Positions 14,730 to 23,536 of a stretch of DNA of 64,000 nt are shown here, in pieces (the stretch's first letter is position 1; each line of letters opens with the position of its first letter). Source of the stretch: Spartobacteria bacterium (GTDB lineage Bacteria; Verrucomicrobiota; Verrucomicrobiia; Chthoniobacterales; UBA10450); contig PLCN01000022.1 of NCBI GenBank assembly GCA_003134785.1, forward strand, positions 124,001 to 188,000. Reading direction: 5' to 3'. The position numbers were made by a program, and so were the translations under genes. The notes beneath the pieces are model-generated. The model saw only the letters and a program-made list of their open reading frames with translations. It was not told the DNA's origin and did no database searches.

Positions 14730-16433
14730 TTGGAAATCCAATCCGCAAAAAGAGAACGCACGTTCATCAAGCTGGTTGTCGGGGGACTTGTCGGTTTGGT
14801 CCTTTTCGTTGCGCTCGCGATTGCAGGCGTGCGTTTTTTTCATCGCTGGCAGGAACGCCACCTCGTCCGAGTCGCCGCCGCCTATCTCAGCGGTGGCGAT
14901 ATGAAAGCGGCCGCCCTCAGCGCGCGCCGGGCGTTCCAGATGAATCCGGCTAACGCAGATGCCGCCCGTCTTATTGCTCAGATTTCCGACCGCGTCGGAG
15001 ACCGCGCGGCCGTGGATTGGTGGCGTCAAGTTGTCGAACTCCAGCCGCACAATACCGAAGACGCGTTGGGGCTCGTCCGTTCGGCCTTGCGCGTTAATGA
15101 TCTCGTTACCGCGGAGAAGACGCTCGCCTCGCTGGATGAAGCGGCAAAGGAAACCGCTGGATATCACGCGGCCTCCGGTCGTCTCGCGGAGATCAAGAAG
15201 AATTCAGCCGAGGCGGAACGTCATTGGGCGAAAGCCAATGAGATCGCGCCGGACAATACGGCCTATCAATTCCAACTCGCGCTGATTCGTCTGGGCTCAA
15301 AAGATCCCACGAAGCGAGAGGCCGCTCAACAAACGCTCGAACGACTGCGGGCCGATCCCAAGCAGCGCACCAGCGCCACGCGCACTCTGATCCTCGATGG
15401 AGTTGCGCACCACGCCGAGGTAAAACGAATGCAACTTCTGGCCAGCGAGCTGCAGAATTATCCGGAAGCCACCCTCACGGACCGGTTGCTTTATCTCGAA
15501 ATTCTTCGCCAACTCCACGATCCCGGCTTCGACAAATACCTACAGAAACTGGAGAAAGAAGCTGCTTCCAATCCGACAGATCTCGCGAGTCTGCTTTCCT
15601 GGATGAGCGGCAACGAAACCGCAGCCGCGGGGATAGAATTTTCGAAAACTTTACCGCCGGAATCGTTGGGAAAATGGCCCGTGCCGCCCGCGCTTGCCGC
15701 TCTTTATTCCAGCTCCAAGGATTGGTCCGGATTGGAACAAATGACGAAAACGACGGACTGGCAGCCGTACGATTTTCTCCGCCGCGCTTTTCTCGCTCGC
15801 GCGTTGCGCGAGCAGGACAAGAAATTCCCTTCGGAGCAGGAGTGGATCGCTGCGCAAAAGGAGGCTTCCGCCCAAACACAGTCACTGCTGATGCTGGCGC
15901 GTACCACGGTTGTGTGGGGATGGGAGAACGAAACCGTCGATCTGCTTTGGATCCTGGCCAAAAGCGACGAGACAAAGCTCGAGGCGCTGCAGACCCTCTA
16001 TCAACACTACTTAAAGCAGGGTGACACGTCCGGTCTCTACCGCACGCTCATTCGGCTGGTCGAAGTGGTGCCAAATGATCTGATTTTGCAAAACAATTTG
16101 GCCCAAGTCTCCCTGCTCCTCGGAGTTGACCTGGAGCGCGCCCGAAAAATTGCGGCAGACCTCGCGGGCAAGGAGCCTTCGAGTGCATCGTACACCTCGA
16201 CCTACGCTTTCTCTCTTTACGCCAAGGGCGACGTGAAAGGTGCGCTGCAAGCACTGGATAAACTGACCCCGGATCAACTGCGAGATCCATCATTGGCAAT
16301 ATACTACGGCGTCGTTCTCGCCGCCGCGGGCCAGAAAGAAAAAGCGCACGAATATCTTCGACGGGCGAGCGAAGCGAAACTCCTTCCCGAGGAGAAAGCC
16401 TTGGTCGTTAAAGCGGAGAGCACTCTGAAATAA
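14730..16433 (+). CDS. Membrane-anchored TPR protein, paralogue of the 8391-10214 gene
   Basis: A 567-aa protein with a short basic start, a membrane helix at ~13-36 (LVVGGLVGLVLFVALAIAGV) and a TPR-like solenoid to the end. Shared landmarks with the 607-aa TPR protein include paired 'Y(Q)FQLAL/YQFNLAV..R' and 'YAFSLY..G' segments at matching positions. The only reasonable start is TTG at 14730; in-frame TAA at 14691 limits extension. It lacks the Ser/Pro tail of its paralogue. Confidence 0.82.
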   Translation: MEIQSAKRERTFIKLVVGGLVGLVLFVALAIAGVRFFHRWQERHLVRVAAAYLSGGDMKAAALSARRAFQMNPANADAARLIAQISDRVGDRAAVDWWRQVVELQPHNTEDALGLVRSALRVNDLVTAEKTLASLDEAAKETAGYHAASGRLAEIKKNSAEAERHWAKANEIAPDNTAYQFQLALIRLGSKDPTKREAAQQTLERLRADPKQRTSATRTLILDGVAHHAEVKRMQLLASELQNYPEATLTDRLLYLEILRQLHDPGFDKYLQKLEKEAASNPTDLASLLSWMSGNETAAAGIEFSKTLPPESLGKWPVPPALAALYSSSKDWSGLEQMTKTTDWQPYDFLRRAFLARALREQDKKFPSEQEWIAAQKEASAQTQSLLMLARTTVVWGWENETVDLLWILAKSDETKLEALQTLYQHYLKQGDTSGLYRTLIRLVEVVPNDLILQNNLAQVSLLLGVDLERARKIAADLAGKEPSSASYTSTYAFSLYAKGDVKGALQALDKLTPDQLRDPSLAIYYGVVLAAAGQKEKAHEYLRRASEAKLLPEEKALVVKAESTLK

Positions 16434-16531
16434 TCGGATTCAGCATTTCGCTGGTCCGAATGCTTGGCAGGCTACCGGGGCCCGTCGACTCTTTCGAGCG
16501 AACCGGGACAAGTCAGCCTGCACGAAAGCGA

Positions 16532-16561
16532 AGCGGCCGTCTCCTTTCGAAGACGGCCGCT
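16532..16561. terminator. Perfect hairpin between convergent genes, possible bidirectional terminator
   Basis: agcggccgtct pairs perfectly with agacggccgct (11 bp) around CCTTTCGA. It lies between convergent genes but lacks a clear T-run on either side, so it could instead be a solitary repeat-family hairpin. Confidence 0.45.
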
Positions 16562-16589
16562 CCAATTTCAAACAAGCAAGAAACCAACC

Positions 16590-17198
16590 TTAAGCGATCG
16601 GCGCAGTCTTCTGCGCCATGCGGCGGCGACGAAGAATCTGCGTGCACGAGACAGCTGCAATCAAACCAACAATCGGAAAGAACGCGCTCATTTCTGGAAC
16701 CGCGGTCACAGAAGCACTCGCAGGCGCTGACACATTCGGACCCGCAGAGACGGTGGCGAACTGCACCGTCGGGACAGAGACGAAGTCTTCATCGAAAGCT
16801 GCGGCAATGGCGCCGCCGGTGGGCTGCGCTTGCGTCGTGGAAGAGGCGACCGAGAAAGACGCGTCTGGCGCGGCGCTGCTCGCCGAGACTTGGGGCTGCG
16901 CCGAAGCCGACTCGATTGCACTATCCAGGGCGGCAGCCGGCGCCGTGCTGGCTTCAGCGACGGTTACACTTGGAGCGCTCTGAAACAAAACTTGAGTCGA
17001 GGTGTCGGTTCCGGTCGCGGCTTCGATTCCGCGCGCCGAATTCGTGTAGGCCGATGAAGGCAGATCCTTGGGTGCCAGAGCGCTGCTGGTATTCGATTGC
17101 ACCGTGATGACATTCGCCCAAGCGGAACAGGCGGTTACCGTGGCGATGCAACTGAGCGTGCGAAGCGTATTCGCGAGGAAGAGATTTGATCTTTTCAT
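16590..17198 (-). CDS. Exported protein with variant PEP-CTERM-like sorting tail
   Basis: A 202-aa protein: a signal peptide at ~1-28 (cleavage near CSAWA), a long Ala/Ser/Thr/Val-rich low-complexity body, and a C-terminal tripartite tail of AVPEMSAFFPIVGLIAAVS, a hydrophobic helix, and RRRR. This PEP-helix-Arg cluster layout fits exosortase-sorted surface proteins, with PEM in place of PEP-type residues. Sorting to the cell surface is inferred. No exosortase gene is in the window. Confidence 0.72.
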   Translation of the reverse strand: MKRSNLFLANTLRTLSCIATVTACSAWANVITVQSNTSSALAPKDLPSSAYTNSARGIEAATGTDTSTQVLFQSAPSVTVAEASTAPAAALDSAIESASAQPQVSASSAAPDASFSVASSTTQAQPTGGAIAAAFDEDFVSVPTVQFATVSAGPNVSAPASASVTAVPEMSAFFPIVGLIAAVSCTQILRRRRMAQKTAPIA

Positions 17199-17773
17199 TG
17201 GTTTTTCTTGGCGATTTTGATTGCGATTAAGACCGGGCTTTATTGTTCGTTGATTCGACCGGTCTCCTAATGTTTTCCATAATTGTCATAATTGAGTCGC
17301 AACGTCAATAATTATTTTCATACCCTCCGCTAAGAAATTTCTATCAGCCCCCGAGTCCCGAGGCAATAAAATCTTTAAAAAACTTTAGGCGGTCATCAGA
17401 AGATCGCCGAACCGGCGGGACCAAGCCTGATGCACAGAGGTTTTTGGACCGCGAGGATGCCCATCAATCCTCTGCGAGCACCCAGCGGCGAAGCTGCCGG
17501 TTCGGCGCAACGCGCCGATGGCCCCGCCTGGGAGTTTGGAGGAACCTTTAATTCTCGAGTTGGGCGTCTGATCGCAGCAGCCCAATATCAAGGCGCCGCT
17601 CACGAGCGGCGCAAAATTCATCCTCCGAATGTGAGATCGCGGGAATGTTTATCGACCGCGTGCGGCGGCGCACCGACTCCCTCCCGTGGTAAATAGTGTG
17701 GGAAGAAGATCCGGAGGGCTATACGGAACAGTTAACGCCTAGTCGATCTCTTCCTGGCACGCTGTCTTAGCCG
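17199..17773. other. Non-coding stretch with inverted repeats
   Basis: No credible gene. It contains an inverted pair GCCGAACCGGC (17406-17416) / GCCGGTTCGGC (17496-17506) and a perfect hairpin GCGCCGCT-CACG-AGCGGCGC (17593-17612), the same arms as 61739-61759. The part next to 17198 is A+T-rich and probably carries the promoter of the minus-strand exported protein. Confidence 0.6.
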
Positions 17774-17963
17774 ATGTTCTGACCCGATCGCAATTCGAGG
17801 CGTGCGTTTACCTTGGTCGAGCTACTCGTGGCGATCAGCCTCATCGGCTTGGTCGCCGGCAGTTCCATCTATGCAATCCTCGATTCAAACCGCTTTGCTG
17901 CAATCGCATCGCGGAGATGACCCGGCTTGCCACGCACTCCATCCGAGCGCGCAGGATAGTGAG
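17774..17963 (+). pseudogene. Decayed prepilin-like gene fragment
   Basis: From 17792 one frame reads NSRRAFTLVELLVAISLIGL, then VAGSSIYAILDSNRF. This is a textbook prepilin N-terminus with the FTLVE methylation/cleavage site and hydrophobic helix. An in-frame TGA follows the only nearby ATG (17774, two codons later), and the frame stops at 17918-17920. The adjacent frame continues with RIAEMTRLATHSIRARRIV, suggesting a frameshift. The rest is lost where the oppositely oriented operon end begins. Confidence 0.75.
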
Positions 17964-17991
17964 GCGTGATATGACTTCCGTTGATCTGCTC

Positions 17992-18561
17992 TCAGAGATT
18001 GCGCCAGGTAAATTGACTGCGTTGAAACGCTGCCTGCAGCTCTTTGAAATCCACGGCGCGGCTGACAAACTGAAAGCGCATTTGTTCGTTGCCGCGATTT
18101 AGAAACATCACCGACCGCTGGTAGCTTTCGCCGTAGAAAGTGTAGGAAACTATCACGAGGAATGTTTCTTTTCGCGCGATCAAGACTGGATTCTTCTCTT
18201 GCGATACCAAAGTGACGTTCGTGCTCCCCTCGGGCGCGGAAGCGATGACCTCGGCCGATAGCTTTTTCATTGTCTCATCGTCGAAGACGGCAGGGACGCT
18301 CAGGTCAACCTTTGTGATCGTTCCCTCGGCTTGCGGCTTGCCGGGAGGATGAAGCGTGAGCCTGTTTGTGTTGCCGGAATACCCCCAGCCAGCGGGTGGG
18401 CCGTAGGTGATTTCCTTTCTACTGCCATCCGCGAAAGCGAGAAACTTTATTTTAGCGCCATCCACCCAGGACTCACAAGCCTTCGGTGTCAGCTGCAAAT
18501 CAGCGCGGGCCGACGCGGCGAAAAGCGCGCCAAACAATAGGAGCCTCAGAGAAGGGACCAT
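17992..18561 (-). CDS. Exported hypothetical protein, end of pilin operon
   Basis: A 189-aa protein from the ATG at 18561, with a signal peptide (SLRLLLFGALFAASARA). The mature part has DGSRKEITYGPPAGWGY and YTFYGESYQRSVMFLNRGN; no family recognised. Its start overlaps the end of the PilX-like gene by 16 bp, so it is translated with the pilin operon and may be a periplasmic accessory of that system. A longer frame from 18675 lies wholly in the upstream gene and lacks a signal-like start. Confidence 0.7.
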   Translation of the reverse strand: MVPSLRLLLFGALFAASARADLQLTPKACESWVDGAKIKFLAFADGSRKEITYGPPAGWGYSGNTNRLTLHPPGKPQAEGTITKVDLSVPAVFDDETMKKLSAEVIASAPEGSTNVTLVSQEKNPVLIARKETFLVIVSYTFYGESYQRSVMFLNRGNEQMRFQFVSRAVDFKELQAAFQRSQFTWRNL

Positions 18562-20447
18562 TTGCCTTTGACGTAGCTGTAAAGCATGATCGAACCTGGG
18601 GGTGGTTTCGTCTTGAAGTTGCTGTCGAAGTACCATTGACGATCTGGAGGGACATACACACTCCCTTTTCCCCACTCGCCGATGGATTGCTTGCTCTGGT
18701 AAAGTTCAACCATCGAGCCGTAGTAGGTGAATTTCTTGCCCGTCCAGTCCTCCAGAAAGCGCGGGAAGTTTTCGGCGCCACCACTGTAAGAGCCATCGCC
18801 TCCAACTGGAGCCGTCGGAACAATACCAGAAACAATTGCCGCGTTAACCGTGGTGTGCGAAGCGACCGGCACAGTGCCGGAGGCCGCATCGCTCCAGCTG
18901 TTCGAAAGGATGTTAACGGCATCGGCCAGAATCGAAACCGGGGCACGCGTGTAACCCGCCACCTGCGGCGTAACTGCATCAACCGGATTTCCAGAATCCG
19001 ATGGAGGACTCCCGCCTGTATTGAAATCCCCCTGGATATAAACAGGATTGTTACTGGCGATGGTCAATCCCGTCGTAGGAATTTTGCTTCCATTCTTAAT
19101 GCGAATTCCTCGCCTCGCTCCGGAACTGTAGCTGGCATCGTAAATATAAATGATGGGGTTGGGGAATGCGGATTGATACGCCGTGCCGCTTGCGTTGAGA
19201 ATCTTACTGATGTCGAGCGTCGCGAGTTTGATACTGGCGCCTTCACGGTTGTCCTGGATCGTTTGATTCGTGGTAATCGCGCTATTGAACATGTTGTAGA
19301 GCGAACCGCTGTTGACAACGTTTATCGTTCCGTCGTAGACGTTGCTGCCGTTTACGACTACGAAGTGAGGCGTACCGATGTTGTATGTATTATCTGCGTT
19401 AATTCTGATGACGACGGCGGCCTGGTCCCAATAACGCGCGGTTGCCAGTGGATCAGGAAAACCGGCGCTAGGCGGCTCGATCAGTTCGCGATAGCTGTCG
19501 TTGTTCGGATTTGCATCCGCCGTGTTAAAGAGTTGGGTTGAATCCAATCCGAATGGCTGCTTGGCGTCGTCGTGGGCCGGTGGCAGGTTCGAAGGGTAAT
19601 TGGGCGCGGTCGGGGTTTCGGGATGTTGCCCGTCGCCGGGCTTGAACCCCGCGGTGGGATTCGCGGCGGTTGGCGCGAACCAGTCTGAACCGTACGTTAC
19701 TTTATCGGCGAAAGTGAGCGTACTGTGGCCAGTGTAGAGATCAGAATTGGTATGGACCCAGCCCGTAACGGTAAAGAGCGGCCCTGGGTGAATCTCAAGG
19801 GGATCGACGTAGAAGATAGCAAAGTTCCAGGGCGACAGCTGTTGCTTCTGAAACACACGGCGGACTTTCGCAACGACGTGGCCGATTGGCCCCAGCGCCG
19901 GCAGCGTCACGTCAGCCGACGCAATGTAGGAAAAACTTGCAGAGGTTGTGTTGAGGGTTCCTGTTTGTGCTAGTCCTAGTTCGGGCTTCGGAGTCGCATT
20001 GGCAGAGGGCGGCGCGGTCCATTCGGGGGTGACTGCTATTACTTTGTAATTGGAGATTGTGTAACTGGCATCATAATCAGTCGGCGAAGCGGGTGGCTCG
20101 TCATTCTGGGGATCGACTATCGTTCCCCGTTTTGCGAAGTTGGCGACAGCCGGGAGATTCAATTGCGCTGCCGTCGGTAGCGGCAGGATAGTAGATGCAA
20201 ACGCGCTGCTGGACAGTGCAACCGTGGGTTGGGCGCGACAGATCGTTCTCCAATTGGCAAATAGGATGTCAATGCAACTGTCCCCAACAGCGAGTGCGTT
20301 TTCCTGGGTGTTGCTGCGCACCACGTGCCGGTTAACAGTCCAGGTATATTCGGCAGCTACTGCGACGATAACCATGAGTGTCCCCAAAACCGAAATTACA
20401 ACAACGAGCGAGCTGCCGGATCGTTTACGAAGATGGATCATTTTCAT
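18546..20447 (-). CDS. PilX-like type IV pilus assembly/minor pilin protein
   Basis: A 633-aa protein with a short basic N-terminus and one helix (SGSSLVVVISVLGTLMVIVA, ~11-30), as in PilX N-terminal proteins that lack a classical Glu5. The large exported domain has many Asn/Thr/Ser-rich beta segments (for example VTGWVHTNSDLYTGHSTLTF). The start overlaps the PilW-like gene end by 4 bp (ATGA). It is much longer than ordinary minor pilins, suggesting an adhesin-like tip subunit; that is inferred. Confidence 0.72.
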   Translation of the reverse strand: MKMIHLRKRSGSSLVVVISVLGTLMVIVAVAAEYTWTVNRHVVRSNTQENALAVGDSCIDILFANWRTICRAQPTVALSSSAFASTILPLPTAAQLNLPAVANFAKRGTIVDPQNDEPPASPTDYDASYTISNYKVIAVTPEWTAPPSANATPKPELGLAQTGTLNTTSASFSYIASADVTLPALGPIGHVVAKVRRVFQKQQLSPWNFAIFYVDPLEIHPGPLFTVTGWVHTNSDLYTGHSTLTFADKVTYGSDWFAPTAANPTAGFKPGDGQHPETPTAPNYPSNLPPAHDDAKQPFGLDSTQLFNTADANPNNDSYRELIEPPSAGFPDPLATARYWDQAAVVIRINADNTYNIGTPHFVVVNGSNVYDGTINVVNSGSLYNMFNSAITTNQTIQDNREGASIKLATLDISKILNASGTAYQSAFPNPIIYIYDASYSSGARRGIRIKNGSKIPTTGLTIASNNPVYIQGDFNTGGSPPSDSGNPVDAVTPQVAGYTRAPVSILADAVNILSNSWSDAASGTVPVASHTTVNAAIVSGIVPTAPVGGDGSYSGGAENFPRFLEDWTGKKFTYYGSMVELYQSKQSIGEWGKGSVYVPPDRQWYFDSNFKTKPPPGSIMLYSYVKGKWSLL

Positions 20448-21343
20448 TGGTAGGTAGTAAGCCGTGTTCTCATAGGGACCTGTCCATTGAGCAGGATATT
20501 GGCTGATTTGAAGCCGCGATTGCTGTAGCTAAGGTCGGAGGTGGAAAGATCAATCGCTGCTACGAACCGATAGTACAAGGCGCCTGCTGGTGTGGTGGGA
20601 GTGCTGAATGGTGTGGGATTGGTAATATCAGTGACCATGGTGCGAGTACCCAGCCGGTGCCACGTCAGCGAGTTATTTGCGACGGCATACCAACACCGAT
20701 CGGCAATGAAGCAAACAACATCTCCGATGCCACTGCCCGTACCTTGAATTTGCACCGGCAACTTCGTCCCAGCAGGCGAAGGAGCGGGCGAGGGAGCCGG
20801 AGACGGTGCAGGCATGTTAGCGAGCGTAATCGTTAAGTTGGACCAGGATCCACTTACCGCCGTGATGTCACCTTCAATCTGATGGGTCGGAATGACCAGT
20901 CGTTGGTTCACCGAGGGCCAGGGGGATGTACTGCTTGGCAACGCAACTCGGACAAAATTTTGACTCCCTGGAAGCGCCGCAGTGTCCGCAATGATCTCGA
21001 GCGGGCCCATGGCCCATTGCTGGAAGGCAATTCCCGCGGCTGGTCCTCCTGCCGCCCCCGTGGTAAGAGCAGGCGTTCCAAATGCATCTAAAACCACGTT
21101 TCCATTTGCATCGACATCAACAAGATAGGGTAACGATATCGAGGAGTGCAGGTCCTGGATCATTTGCAACATGGCGACTCGCGCCTGCTGATGCGCGAAG
21201 TTAACGGCCGTGTTTTTCGCGCCCAGGATAGTGCCGATGTTTAAGAGCGAATAGATGATAAGGCCTAACACGCCTATCAGCCCGCTCGTGACCATCACTT
21301 CAATCAGGGTCAAGCCGCGCCGCGATTGAATATGAATTTTCAT
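20444..21343 (-). CDS. PilW-like minor prepilin
   Basis: A 299-aa protein with the prepilin motif RRGLTLIEVMVTSGLIGVLG at residues 8-27 (cleavage after G10, E at +5). A Pro/Ala/Ser tandem (three copies of PAPS-type units, ~178-192) separates two beta-rich parts. It overlaps both neighbours by 4 bp, a compact operon arrangement with the PilV-like gene upstream and the PilX-like gene downstream. Probable role: initiation or tip complex of a type IV pilus or type II pseudopilus. Confidence 0.82.
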   Translation of the reverse strand: MKIHIQSRRGLTLIEVMVTSGLIGVLGLIIYSLLNIGTILGAKNTAVNFAHQQARVAMLQMIQDLHSSISLPYLVDVDANGNVVLDAFGTPALTTGAAGGPAAGIAFQQWAMGPLEIIADTAALPGSQNFVRVALPSSTSPWPSVNQRLVIPTHQIEGDITAVSGSWSNLTITLANMPAPSPAPSPAPSPAGTKLPVQIQGTGSGIGDVVCFIADRCWYAVANNSLTWHRLGTRTMVTDITNPTPFSTPTTPAGALYYRFVAAIDLSTSDLSYSNRGFKSANILLNGQVPMRTRLTTYQ

Positions 21344-21873
21344 ATGTCGGACGTGCGGATTGTGCTCATCGAAAATGAGTAGGATCGATTAAGAAAGGTG
21401 TACGTGACTGTGACCACGGCCTTATACATGTAGACAGTTGTAGAGCCAGGGTTCAGGTCGGTCACAGAGGTCGTCATTGTACCTTGAACAATCACAATTT
21501 TGTTATTCGCGAGATCTTTGTATTGATACACAACCACGTTATTCTGCGTCAGCGGCCCGCCTCGGGTTGAGTCGAGCACCAATTCGGGGGGGATCTGCGG
21601 CGTCCCATCGTTATTTGTTTTCTGCGGATTGAAGGGTCCGTCCGATTGAATCAAATCGATCTGATTCATCACGGCCGCGCAGACGCCGGTCGAATTACGG
21701 CTCATGGCCGCGATGGAATTGAACTTGGTTAGCGCTCCCAGAGTGGAAGCGACGCCGATTCCAACCAGGGTTATGCTGACCACAGCCTCAACCAAGGTGA
21801 AGCCTCCTGAACGCGATTTTGCAGCGATCCTGCGTCGATTATTGAAAATCACAACAAACCTAGAAGCACTCAA
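21340..21873 (-). CDS. PilV-like minor prepilin
   Basis: A 177-aa protein with the prepilin site SGGFTLVEAVVSITLVGIGV at ~23-42 (G/F cleavage, Glu5). The mature domain is short and beta-rich (VVVYQYKDLANNKIVIVQG). Typical size and order (V, W, X) for a minor pilin cluster. Its ATGA overlap with the next gene implies coupled translation. The 132 bp to the major pilin gene upstream contain no gene and could hold a separate promoter or a processing site. Confidence 0.82.
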   Translation of the reverse strand: MSASRFVVIFNNRRRIAAKSRSGGFTLVEAVVSITLVGIGVASTLGALTKFNSIAAMSRNSTGVCAAVMNQIDLIQSDGPFNPQKTNNDGTPQIPPELVLDSTRGGPLTQNNVVVYQYKDLANNKIVIVQGTMTTSVTDLNPGSTTVYMYKAVVTVTYTFLNRSYSFSMSTIRTSDI

Positions 21874-22005
21874 TATGCCATGTCCGCCTTTTCTTCACCG
21901 ATCCTCGGATTGGTAGGGCAATATTCGGCCTGTCCTTCCCGCACGCCCGAGCCTTCGACGCGGTAGATTTGCCGGCGACAAACCTCGCGCTCGCAGTCAG
22001 CCGAC

Positions 22006-22404
22006 TTAATTATACGGTGACCAAAAGGCGACATCGGTCACATCGGACAGCGCGGTCTTGGTCGCGGACGGAACAGCCGGAATATCATCGACCGCTTGCG
22101 GGCCGTAGGTATTGCCCAGGATATCCCTGCCCGTCAGGTAAAGATTGGTGCCTTTCTTCAAGTAATTCGTCCAGTCGGCCACGGCGACCGGATCGTTTGT
22201 CTTCTTGTTGTTTTCGATCGCGTACATGTCGCAGGCATTATCGATCAAGCGCAGATCGTTGAGAACGCGGCTGGCTTGCGAACGCTTCCGGGCACGGAGA
22301 AATCCGGGAACGGCGATCGCCGCGAGCAAAGCGATAATCGCCACGACGATCATGATTTCGACAAGGGTAAAGGCCTCGTTAGGCCGATTCCGGAGAAATT
22401 TCAT
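22006..22404 (-). CDS. Major type IV pilin / GspG-like pseudopilin
   Basis: A 132-aa protein. The prepilin motif NEAFTLVEIMIVVAIIALLA at 9-28 is cleaved before F; the conserved AVPGFLRARKRSQ segment follows, and the C-terminal domain is short (LNDLRLIDNACDMYAIENNK). It is the first gene of the minus-strand pilin set and presumably the most abundant subunit. No assembly ATPase, PilC/GspF or prepilin peptidase is in this window, so the machinery must be encoded elsewhere. Confidence 0.88.
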   Translation of the reverse strand: MKFLRNRPNEAFTLVEIMIVVAIIALLAAIAVPGFLRARKRSQASRVLNDLRLIDNACDMYAIENNKKTNDPVAVADWTNYLKKGTNLYLTGRDILGNTYGPQAVDDIPAVPSATKTALSDVTDVAFWSPYN

Positions 22405-22648
22405 GCAAAGTTCCCAAGCAAATCACGTGCCTGTGTCCCCACGCTGTCCCAGGCATGCTCCCAGTGTCAAAAGGGTTGTGCGGTAACAAATCGGTTGACA
22501 GCGACTTGCGCCAATCGCAAAGTCACAATTCTCTTTTTTTCCGCCGATGCTCGTCTCAAACATCATCCCATCAGTCGTTTCAGGCAGCACGCCGGCCATT
22601 CTTCAGTTCCCGACGGAAGCCAGCCGCGCCGTCCGTTCCTTGCGAAAT

Positions 22649-22873
22649 ATGACCTCTCAACTCCTGCAGGATGCCGCTAAAGTGATCCCGAATCAGCAAC
22701 TGCTGATCAACGTCGTCTCCCGTCGTGTGCGCCAGCTGGGCTTGGGCCATCGTCCGCTCGTCGAAGCCACGCCGCGTTCTTCGCTGACTGATATCGCTCT
22801 CCGAGAGATCATCGCGGGCAAGCTCACTTACGAGTTGGCCCCGGAGAAACCTGCCGCCGACGGCGCCGCTTAG
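22649..22873 (+). CDS. rpoZ: RNA polymerase omega subunit
   Basis: A 74-aa protein starting MTSQLLQDAAKVIPNQQLLI, with the conserved core VVSRRVRQLGLGHRPLVE and DIALREIIAGKLTYE seen in verrucomicrobial omega subunits. Omega helps fold and assemble the beta' subunit. ATG at 22649 is chosen because all similarity starts there; a start at 22547 would add 34 unrelated residues. Followed directly by palindromic repeat B1 and then smpB on the same strand. Confidence 0.9.
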   Translation: MTSQLLQDAAKVIPNQQLLINVVSRRVRQLGLGHRPLVEATPRSSLTDIALREIIAGKLTYELAPEKPAADGAA

Positions 22874-22943
22874 CGTGGCACAGGCATCCGGCCTGTGATT
22901 TTCCCTCCTTATATTTCTTCACAGGCAAGATGCCTGTGCCACG
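22874..22943. repeat. Palindromic intergenic repeat, family B (copy 1)
   Basis: Arms cgtggcacaggcatc... and ...gatgcctgtgccacg around an A+T-rich centre; begins at the base after the rpoZ stop. Related copies at 23415 and 58342. Confidence 0.88.
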
Positions 22944-22951
22944 TTTAGCTC

Positions 22952-23413
22952 ATGGCGACCGAGACGATCCTCAATCGTAAAGCGCTCCGCGATTTTCACA
23001 TCCTTGAGCGGTACGAAGCCGGCATCGAGCTGAAAGGCAGCGAGGTCAAATCGATCCGCGCCGGTAAGGCGAACATCAGCGACGCCTTCGTCCGCATCGA
23101 GAAGGGCCAGGCCTTTCTTTATAACGCCGACATCCAGCCGTATGAACGCGCGAGCCACGAAATCCCTGCGGCAAAACGCGTGCGCAGGCTGCTCTTGCAC
23201 AAGCAGGAAATCGAGAAGCTCTACGGCCTCACGGCCATCGCAGGCCGCACGCTGGTGGTGCTGAGTTTATATTGGAAAAATGGAAAGCTGAAATCGGAGA
23301 TCGGCGTGGCGCAAGGCAAAGTCGCGCACGACAAACGCGCCGATCTCAAGAAGCGCGCGACTGACCGCGAGACTGAACGCGAAGTGGCGCGATTCAATCG
23401 CAAGCACGGGTAG
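22952..23413 (+). CDS. smpB: SsrA-binding protein
   Basis: A 153-aa OB-fold protein that delivers tmRNA to stalled ribosomes. Diagnostic parts are present: NRKALRDFHILERYEAGIEL near the start, GSEVKSIRAGKANISDAF (~33-50), and the basic C-terminal tail DKRADLKKRATDRETEREVA with R-rich end. Full length. Sits between family-B repeats; rpoZ lies upstream. No tmRNA gene was seen in this window. Confidence 0.97.
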   Translation: MATETILNRKALRDFHILERYEAGIELKGSEVKSIRAGKANISDAFVRIEKGQAFLYNADIQPYERASHEIPAAKRVRRLLLHKQEIEKLYGLTAIAGRTLVVLSLYWKNGKLKSEIGVAQGKVAHDKRADLKKRATDRETEREVARFNRKHG

Positions 23414-23414
23414 C

Positions 23415-23525
23415 CGTAGCACAGGCATCTTTGCCTGTGGGGCTAACGAGCGTCTCGCCCGTTTTCGAAAGTTGTTGAATAGACAAGATGCCTGTTCGCC
23501 CCACAGGCAAGATGCCTGTGCTACG
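23415..23525. repeat. Palindromic intergenic repeat, family B (copy 2)
   Basis: Outer arms cgtagcacaggcatctttgc... and ...gcaagatgcctgtgctacg, with an extra inner half copy (caagatgcctgt). Lies directly after the smpB stop. Confidence 0.88.
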
Positions 23526-23536
23526 TTATCGACCGC

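Noticed and set aside
17385-17696. Short frames in the region before the prepilin relic
   Set aside because: They cover inverted repeats, lack ribosome sites and show no conserved features.
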